Part shown: positions 58,343-64,000 of the stretch, piece after piece
Numbering within the stretch: the first letter of the stretch is position 1
Layout: each line of letters opens with the position of its first letter
Origin: Chitinophaga sp. HK235
Lineage (GTDB): Bacteria; Bacteroidota; Bacteroidia; Chitinophagales; Chitinophagaceae
Assembly: GCF_018255755.1 (NCBI RefSeq)
Contig: NZ_CP073766.1
Span: 3,658,001-3,722,000 of the forward strand
DNA: 64,000 nt
Direction of reading: 5' to 3'
The notes under the pieces: generated by a model
Seen by the model: only the letters and a program-made list of their open reading frames with translations
Told to the model about the DNA's origin: nothing
Databases searched by the model: none
Made by a program: the position numbers and the translations under genes

Positions 58343-61300
58343 ATGCTTGTCAGTAATAAGCACTTTACCCCGGTGATTGGACTCGACATTCATATTGTCA
58401 TCCTGCTGGGTTTTCCTGTTCCCCTGCCCCACCCCTACATCGGGCTGGTGATAGATCCGATGGATTATGTGCCTTTCATTGGCGCCACCACCAAAATAAA
58501 TCATGTTCCCCGCGGCAAAAGTGATACCAGCGGGAAGCTGGTGTTTCTGGTCCATATCCCAATGGGAGGACCTTTCCTGATGGCCCCGATGATAGGACAT
58601 GATTCAGTGAATTTCTACGGCAGTAAAAAAGTAAAAGTGGAGGGTAACCTCATGAGCCCTTCCGGACATATGCTGATGACCTGCAATGATATCGGCATGC
58701 CTTTGTCTCTTTCGCCTGGTAAAAAATTCATTCCTATTCCCAGCCTGTATCTGCCTACTTCCTATTCCATACCACTGTCTTTCGGAAAGCCTGTGATGGT
58801 TGGGGGCCCTTACGTTCCGGACTGGGCAGGTGTGTTATTAAACCTGATGATGTCGTATGGTTTCGGCGCACTGATGAAGGGACTGGGAAAAGCTGGCAAG
58901 AAGGCACTTACAAAATTCAATCATGCCCTGAAAAATAAGATCGGCAGCAATAAACTCAGCAAAGCGCTCTGCAAGAAAGGTTTTGAGCCTGTAGATCTGG
59001 TACAGGGTATCGTTATCTATGATGGTTGCGACTTTGAACTGCCAGGTCCTATCCCGCTGAAATGGGAGCGCTCCTGGAACAGCGATAGTCCTTTTGAAGG
59101 GCTGCTGGGGCATGGCACTCACCTGGGTTATGATCTTCGTATACAGGAATTTCCTGAAGAAGATGCTACAGTGGCACTACTGGGAGATGGCCGCAGCGCG
59201 TTGTTTGATACATTGTCCTACCCCGGCAACAGTGAATATAACAGACATGAACAGTTACTACTTACCAGAGCTAACATAGAAGAATACACGCTTTTCAGCT
59301 ACGAAAACCGGCAAACCTGTACTTTCCGCAAGCTACATCCTGCAGACAAGCAATACCGCCTGATCAGCATTACAGATGAAAGAGGATTTATGATCAGCTT
59401 TCATTACAACAGTGCCGGGCATCTGCTGCGGATTATAGACAGTGCCGGCCGACACCTGACTATCGACAGCGACAACGCCGGTCGTATCACCTGTGTTATA
59501 GCTCACCACAAAGGAGAGAAAAGAGAACTGGTACGTTACGCCTATAATGAGGCCGGGGACCTTTCCGAACTGATTGATCCATTAGGTCAGATAACGTATA
59601 TGCATTACCGTGACCATCTGATGGTAAAGAAAACAGACCGCAATGGAGCCTCTTTTTACTGGGAGTATGATAAAAAAGGTCGTTGTATTCACACCACCGG
59701 TGATGAAGGGCTACTGGAAGGATGGCTGGAATATCAGCCGGCAGAGGGTTTTAATCGTATCACCAATACCAAAGGTACTACCACCTACTATTACACAGCG
59801 GATTTTGTGGTATCGCAGATAAAAGACGCACTGGGTAATTCCACTTTCCTGGAATATACGGAAGATATGGAGTTGTACCGGGGGATAGACCCAGAGGGTA
59901 ATGTTACCGGATATACGTATGATGAGTTGGGGAACAGGACCAGTGTGGTGTTGCCGGATGGCAGTACCCAAACCACGCTCTATGATACTTCCGGCAGGAC
60001 CATACTGGAAGAGGATGCCACCGGTAACAGCCGGACCTATGTCTACTACGGGGGAAACAGCCAGATACACACTATTACTGAATCCATCGGTCGTATCAGC
60101 ATACACCGATATAATGCACAAAACCTTCTTCATAAAATTGAAACAGAAGATGGGCAGGCAACCCTGTTAAGTTATGACGATGATTTTAACCTCACCAGTG
60201 TCCTTATGCCAGATGACAGCCGAACGACATGGATCTATGACAGATGGGGCAGATGCATCACCATGACCAGCCCGTTGGATGCCAAACAAGAAATCCGTTA
60301 CGATCTGCTGGACAGGGCAACGGAACTCAGACTGGGAGGAGGCAATCATGTACAGGTCCAATACGATGCCTATGACGACATAACCCTCATTCAGGACAAA
60401 GAACGCCAGATATGTCTTTCCTATACACCACTCGGCAAAATCAAACGACGGGAAGAAAATGGTACCAGCGTCCAATTTATCTATGATAAAGAAGAAGACC
60501 TGACCGGCGTGGTAAACGAACAGGGAGAAACTTACCGTATCACTCGCGATGCCAACGGCAATATGATCAGTGATACCGGTTTTGACGGACTAGTCCGGCA
60601 TTATCAACGGGACAGCGCCGGGAAAATCATCCGTATTCAACGTCCGGGCAACAAATGGACCCAGCTTGAATATGACAGCAACGGGAAAATCATCCGGACC
60701 GAACAACATGATGGTAGCTGGGAGACCTTCGGCTACGACCGTAATGGGGCTATGACAGAGGCCATCAACCAATATAGCACGGTCCGTTTTCAGCGTGATC
60801 AACGGGGACGGGTAGTATCTGAATGGCAGGATGGCCATCTGGTCAACAGCCGTTTCGATGCAGCCGGCTGCCGTATCTCCGTTACAAGCAGTATCGGCGC
60901 CAATATCCGTTTTGATTGGAACAATATCAATGGGCTCACCGGCATCTTTGCCAGGACAACCGGCCAGGAAGACGACTGGACCGCCCGGATTGAAAGAAAT
61001 CTGTTGGGTCAGGAAATCGCGCGGTATCTACCGGGTAACGTTAACGGTTATTGGAACTACGGCAGCGCAGGCATGGCATCATCCCATAAGGTGAGCGTCA
61101 ATGAGCACATCACCCGACACCGGCAATACCTCTGGGATAGCCACCACCGGTTGAAACAGGTGCTGAACATGTTGAACCAGCAACTAAGAAAATATGGCTA
61201 CGATGCAGAGAACCGGCTGACATGGGCGCAGTATGAAAACGGGCAAACCGGTTACCGCAGCCCGGACCGTACCGGCAATCTGTTTGAGACAGCCACCCGG

Positions 61301-62392
61301 CAGGATAGGAAATACAGTGCGGGAGGCAGACTGCTGGAAACGAACCAGGCACGCTACACCTACGATGACGAAGGAAACCTGATCCGTAAAATAGTGGTTG
61401 CAGGCATCACTCCGACCACCTGGGAATATCGCTGGTATGCCAATGGTCTGTTGGAGGCAGTCACCCGGCCCGACGGATCCACGGTGTCTTTCCGGTATGA
61501 TGCACTAGGAAGGAGAACAGAAAAAACCTTAAAGAACCGGATTACCAGATTCATATGGAATGCCGATGTTCCCCTTCATGAATGGACATATCCGGAAGCA
61601 GAGCGTCCCCGTGTTACCATCAATGAATATGGGGAAATTGAATGGAGCTATCCGGAACCTATACCCCTGGATACTCTCACCACCTGGGTTTTTGAAGATG
61701 ATAACTTTACCCTGTCAGCTAAAATTACCGGACAGCAACGTTATTCCATTATTGGAGATCACCTCGGAACTCCCTGCGAAGCCTATGATGAAACCGGGAA
61801 TAAAGTGTGGGCTGCCGATATGGATATTTATGGCCAGGTCCACACCTTACGAGGCGACAAATATTTTATCCCTTTCCGGTATGCCGGGCAATATGAAGAC
61901 GTTGAAACAGGGTTAGCCTACAACCGTTTTCGGTATTACGATGCATCTGCGGGCATATACATCAGTCAGGACCCCCTTGGGCTGGATGGAGAAAATCTTA
62001 ACTTTTATTCATATGTACATGATAACAACACACAGATAGACCCATTTGGATTAAAATTAGTCACGGTTTACCACTACACAAGCAAAAAGAATTATAACGC
62101 TATTCGGTCTCAAAACCCTATAAAATTTAAAGCCAGTTCTCCGGTTAAAGGGCATCCGAAAGGAGTCTATGTAACACCCAAATCTCCTGAGGTATTATCT
62201 CAATCAACAAATGGATTTAAGAAACTAGGTCTTACCGGGGAAAAATCATCTCATTTCTTTGAATTTCAAATTGATGATTCTAAATTAAAGTCTATCAAGG
62301 GAGATCGAGGTGAGTTTATTAAATTTATAGAGGGAGACCTTGAAGTACCAAAGGAAAATGTCTTAAGGCATGGAGTTACTCCTTGCAGATAA
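58343..62392 (+). CDS. Rhs-repeat polymorphic toxin with PAAR-like N-terminus and ART-like C-terminal toxin domain
   Basis: This 1349-residue protein has an N-terminal PAAR-like/DUF4150-type region (about residues 1-165), rich in Gly/Pro and hydrophobic residues (FPVPLPHPYIGLVIDPMDY). It suggests loading on a secretion spike such as the type VI system. A DUF6531-like segment follows (about 210-290, GIVIYDGCDFELPGPIPLKWERSWNS), then some twenty YD/Rhs repeats. The Rhs core ends with RYYDASAGIYISQDPLGLDG...DPFGL at residue 1237. The last 112 residues are the variable toxin. They start VYHYTSKKNYNAI, contain HPKGVYVTPKSP and end with GEFIKFIEGDLEVP, which resembles HYD1-type ADP-ribosyltransferase toxins. 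The toxin identity is tentative. A candidate immunity gene follows 11 bp later. Confidence 0.9.
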   Translation: MLVSNKHFTPVIGLDIHIVILLGFPVPLPHPYIGLVIDPMDYVPFIGATTKINHVPRGKSDTSGKLVFLVHIPMGGPFLMAPMIGHDSVNFYGSKKVKVEGNLMSPSGHMLMTCNDIGMPLSLSPGKKFIPIPSLYLPTSYSIPLSFGKPVMVGGPYVPDWAGVLLNLMMSYGFGALMKGLGKAGKKALTKFNHALKNKIGSNKLSKALCKKGFEPVDLVQGIVIYDGCDFELPGPIPLKWERSWNSDSPFEGLLGHGTHLGYDLRIQEFPEEDATVALLGDGRSALFDTLSYPGNSEYNRHEQLLLTRANIEEYTLFSYENRQTCTFRKLHPADKQYRLISITDERGFMISFHYNSAGHLLRIIDSAGRHLTIDSDNAGRITCVIAHHKGEKRELVRYAYNEAGDLSELIDPLGQITYMHYRDHLMVKKTDRNGASFYWEYDKKGRCIHTTGDEGLLEGWLEYQPAEGFNRITNTKGTTTYYYTADFVVSQIKDALGNSTFLEYTEDMELYRGIDPEGNVTGYTYDELGNRTSVVLPDGSTQTTLYDTSGRTILEEDATGNSRTYVYYGGNSQIHTITESIGRISIHRYNAQNLLHKIETEDGQATLLSYDDDFNLTSVLMPDDSRTTWIYDRWGRCITMTSPLDAKQEIRYDLLDRATELRLGGGNHVQVQYDAYDDITLIQDKERQICLSYTPLGKIKRREENGTSVQFIYDKEEDLTGVVNEQGETYRITRDANGNMISDTGFDGLVRHYQRDSAGKIIRIQRPGNKWTQLEYDSNGKIIRTEQHDGSWETFGYDRNGAMTEAINQYSTVRFQRDQRGRVVSEWQDGHLVNSRFDAAGCRISVTSSIGANIRFDWNNINGLTGIFARTTGQEDDWTARIERNLLGQEIARYLPGNVNGYWNYGSAGMASSHKVSVNEHITRHRQYLWDSHHRLKQVLNMLNQQLRKYGYDAENRLTWAQYENGQTGYRSPDRTGNLFETATRQDRKYSAGGRLLETNQARYTYDDEGNLIRKIVVAGITPTTWEYRWYANGLLEAVTRPDGSTVSFRYDALGRRTEKTLKNRITRFIWNADVPLHEWTYPEAERPRVTINEYGEIEWSYPEPIPLDTLTTWVFEDDNFTLSAKITGQQRYSIIGDHLGTPCEAYDETGNKVWAADMDIYGQVHTLRGDKYFIPFRYAGQYEDVETGLAYNRFRYYDASAGIYISQDPLGLDGENLNFYSYVHDNNTQIDPFGLKLVTVYHYTSKKNYNAIRSQNPIKFKASSPVKGHPKGVYVTPKSPEVLSQSTNGFKKLGLTGEKSSHFFEFQIDDSKLKSIKGDRGEFIKFIEGDLEVPKENVLRHGVTPCR

Positions 62393-62403
62393 ATTACAAA
62401 TTT

Positions 62404-62745
62404 ATGATTACAGGAATAGATTATATTTTATATACCAAAGAAAGTCAAGACGTTTTCATCCAAAAAATGAAAGACTCTCTCACATTCTGGGATAACCCAT
62501 ATTATGTAGTAGATAACGAAGATGAAACAACAGACATTTTTGTTTCTAAAGATGAAAAAATGTTCCGGCTTATGGATGAAAAAGGATTTTATACCCTCAG
62601 AGGCTCCGGAGAAGGCCCTTTTATGGTAATGTTTAATAGTAAATACTCTTCTGATCGCAATAGAATAACCTTGGTTCTTCCTAAAGAAATTGACAAATCA
62701 AAGTTTGCCCAAAAAGTATTTAATTGGATTAAATCTATCCTATAA
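62404..62745 (+). CDS. Candidate immunity protein for the Rhs toxin
   Basis: This 113-residue acidic protein (MITGIDYILYTKE...) begins 11 bp after the Rhs stop and is AT-rich like the toxin tail. Its size, position and base composition are those of immunity genes in Rhs loci. Seen are DNEDETTDIFVSKDEKMFRLMDEKGFY and a C-terminal helix KFAQKVFNWIKSIL. There is no signal or membrane segment, so it should act in the cytoplasm, where an ADP-ribosyltransferase toxin would act. A TTG at 62383 overlapping the Rhs stop is a less likely start. The family is not recognised; function is inferred from context. Confidence 0.75.
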   Translation: MITGIDYILYTKESQDVFIQKMKDSLTFWDNPYYVVDNEDETTDIFVSKDEKMFRLMDEKGFYTLRGSGEGPFMVMFNSKYSSDRNRITLVLPKEIDKSKFAQKVFNWIKSIL

Positions 62746-62799
62746 ATACTGATTCCAGGTAAGCTCCCTATCGGGGCTATTTGCATTGAAATAACTATT

Positions 62800-62886
62800 A
62801 TGCTGGCAGAAGCAATGAATATCTACAATAAAAAAATCCGAAACGCCAAGAATATGGCGATGGCGGCGAGCTTTTTTATTGAGTGA
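62800..62886 (+). other. Short open frame in the Rhs tail region, possible gene remnant
   Basis: The 186-bp gap after the immunity gene has one open frame from 62746 to the TGA at 62884-62886. Its only ATG (62800) would give 28 residues ending KKIRNAKNMAMAASFFIE. The whole open stretch has coding-like residues (PGKLPIGAICIE). It may be a remnant of a displaced Rhs tip or immunity gene, or chance. Confidence 0.25.
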
Positions 62887-62931
62887 AATTGATGCCAAAA
62901 TGTAGAACGTCACCCATATAGAGGTACAAAT

Positions 62932-63534
62932 ATGAAAACCGACAACAAACAGATTGAATATATTCAACAGCAGCTTAAACAGAGAAAGAAGCTAAGCAAG
63001 GAAGAAGTGAACAACCTAGCTAAATTAATCAACCGGGAAGCAGCGGGAGAATATACTAATGTCAGAAAGGAAAATTTTGCCAATCCGGAATACACTCAGG
63101 AAATAATCGCGCTCGCCAACGACCATCCTGAAGATGTCAAAGTACTGCGCGATATCGTTTCCGCAATAGGCTTCATTGCCATTAAATATCAGTTTTACGA
63201 TCAAACCGGCTTCGATTTCCTGATAAGCCATATCAATAACAAAAACAACATTGTTAAAATGGCCATTGCCAAAAACATTTTCCGGTATCCACAGTTCTTA
63301 AAAAGACCAGATTGCTGGGATTATCTGCTAACCATACCATCCATAACACCAGCCAAAGATTCTATGGACTATTTCTATGCAGCTACTCAACTGTATGCAG
63401 ATGATATTCCGGATAAATATCTCCCCAAAGTACTCACTGCGCTGCATAATTGCATCAGGAAAAACAATGAACAGTACGAAATGCCAGAATATACTGCGTT
63501 CGCCGGTGAACTGGAAAAAAAACTCCTGAATTGA
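62932..63534 (+). CDS. Hypothetical protein, possible orphan immunity or HEAT-like protein
   Basis: This 200-residue protein is mainly helical. Seen are IEYIQQQLKQRKKLSKEEVNNLAKLINREAAGEY at the N-terminus (about 8-41), IIALANDHPEDVKVLRDIVSAIGFIAIKY (about 58-86) and LTIPSITPAKDSMDYFYAATQLYADDIPDKYLPKVLTALHN. The repeated helix pairs recall HEAT/ARM-like or Imm proteins in Rhs loci. No signal or catalytic motif. It lies downstream of the toxin/immunity pair, and a further frame overlaps its stop codon. An immunity role is inferred from position only. Confidence 0.7.
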   Translation: MKTDNKQIEYIQQQLKQRKKLSKEEVNNLAKLINREAAGEYTNVRKENFANPEYTQEIIALANDHPEDVKVLRDIVSAIGFIAIKYQFYDQTGFDFLISHINNKNNIVKMAIAKNIFRYPQFLKRPDCWDYLLTIPSITPAKDSMDYFYAATQLYADDIPDKYLPKVLTALHNCIRKNNEQYEMPEYTAFAGELEKKLLN

Positions 63535-64000
63535 CAACCTCCAACAAGACCATCGCGAAAATAATTAATCATCACAGATATACTGATGCTTTTGACGTGC
63601 AGCAGTCCAATGATGATTTTATGGAAGGCTATGTGTTTTCCTATAAAAACTTCAAAAAAAACAAATATGATTTTGGCCTGTTTATCGGTGTGCTAACCAA
63701 TGTCATGTCCAATGACTCCCATCATATTGCCGCAAAAAAGCTGCTCTTTCAGGGTAATCCCATTTGCTGGAAGTACATGGAGCGGACAACCCTTTTCTTT
63801 ACCATGTCTCAAATGGCTGACGAATATATCGATCATATCCGCGATGAGTTTCAATATGCGCTATATATGGAAAGAAACGACCTGCTGGAAATATTGATCG
63901 GAAAATCTGTAGACTATCTCAACATGAATGAGTACCAAACCAGCAGGGAACATAAAACACAAAAGGTTTATCCCAGTACCCAACTGCTGCATTTTCTAGT
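63531..64000 (+). CDS. Hypothetical protein, partial (cut by right edge)
   Basis: An open frame from TTG 63531, which overlaps the previous gene's TGA (TTGA), runs off the window at base 64000. About 156 residues are visible: TSNKTIAKIINHHRYTDAFD, EGYVFSYKNFKKNKYDFGLF, HHIAAKKLLFQGNPICWKYMERT and EYIDHIRDEFQYALYMERNDLLEILI. The TTG start would couple its translation to the gene before; ATG 63621 is an alternative. The helical composition and length resemble the preceding protein, and both may be immunity-type accessory genes of the Rhs locus. Function unknown. Confidence 0.6.
   Translation, partial: MTTSNKTIAKIINHHRYTDAFDVQQSNDDFMEGYVFSYKNFKKNKYDFGLFIGVLTNVMSNDSHHIAAKKLLFQGNPICWKYMERTTLFFTMSQMADEYIDHIRDEFQYALYMERNDLLEILIGKSVDYLNMNEYQTSREHKTQKVYPSTQLLHFL

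Noticed and set aside
1..64000. tRNA, rRNA, CRISPR array, prophage or insertion sequence
   Set aside because: No cloverleaf-like CCA-end genes, no regular spacer arrays, and no transposase, integrase or phage structural genes were recognised on either strand.

Overview
The window looks like a chromosomal segment of a Bacteroidota bacterium, most likely of the Chitinophaga/Chitinophagaceae type. The evidence is the protein families (TonB-dependent receptor with a carboxypeptidase-like N-terminal domain, three-gene class B succinate dehydrogenase, SSS-type xylose transporter, DAHP synthase fused to chorismate mutase, many lipoproteins). Two promoters also match the Bacteroidota pattern TTTG / TAnnTTTG (sdhC and the aromatic operon). 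No rRNA, tRNA, CRISPR array or insertion sequence was recognised. Genus-level identity is inference.

Layout. 1-2.2 kb: the start of a MocR/PdxR-type regulator (cut by the left edge), divergent from a ferritin-like diiron protein and bioB. 2.3-5.9 kb: an oligopeptidase B-like lipoprotein and a Gfo/Idh/MocA oxidoreductase. 6-11.3 kb: a three-gene phytate/phosphate locus (TonB-dependent receptor, beta-helix lipoprotein, beta-propeller phytase) preceded by four 11-bp tandem repeats resembling a Pho box. 11.5-12.5 kb: a GT61 glycosyltransferase gene with an apparent frameshift. 12.6-16.1 kb: sdhCAB. 16.3-18.6 kb: a peptidoglycan-recycling set (BadF-type sugar kinase, murQ, an unknown). 18.8-22.7 kb: two convergent S41 peptidases. 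22.9-31.5 kb: PQQ-type sugar dehydrogenase, MFS transporter, YkgJ-type protein, gcvP, RidA, Crp/Fnr regulator, nucleotide pyrophosphatase-like enzyme. 31.7-38.9 kb: membrane protein, two paralogous lipoproteins, MmcQ/YjbR, CocE/NonD hydrolase, PagL-like deacylase, FKBP isomerase.

39.1-46.9 kb is a seven-gene aromatic amino acid operon on the minus strand: prephenate dehydratase, aminotransferase, tyrA, DAHP synthase/chorismate mutase, aroB, aroA, aroC. Its leader holds two tandem attenuators, each a short Phe/Tyr-rich leader peptide followed by a terminator hairpin. The first shows alternative pairings of the classical 1:2, 2:3, 3:4 type. This is the strongest regulatory finding in the window.

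47-50 kb: a repeat-rich small lipoprotein, a sigma-70/ECF factor, a protein joining an anti-sigma-like N-terminus through one membrane segment to a trypsin-like HtrA protease, and a carboxypeptidase-regulatory-like protein. 50.1-55.7 kb: a xylose operon (SSS symporter, xylB, xylA, aldose epimerase). 55.9-58.2 kb: FAD oxidoreductase and zinc alcohol dehydrogenase. 58.3-64 kb: an Rhs protein with a PAAR-like N-terminus and a C-terminal toxin tail resembling a HYD1-type ADP-ribosyltransferase, a candidate immunity gene, and two further small genes, the last cut by the right edge.

A second notable observation is a family of three nested inverted repeats of about 180-197 bp (20381-20577, 36655-36834, 38896-39077). 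Each fills the gap between two convergent genes, with 32-46 bp outer arms that reach the stop codons on both sides and a conserved central terminator hairpin.
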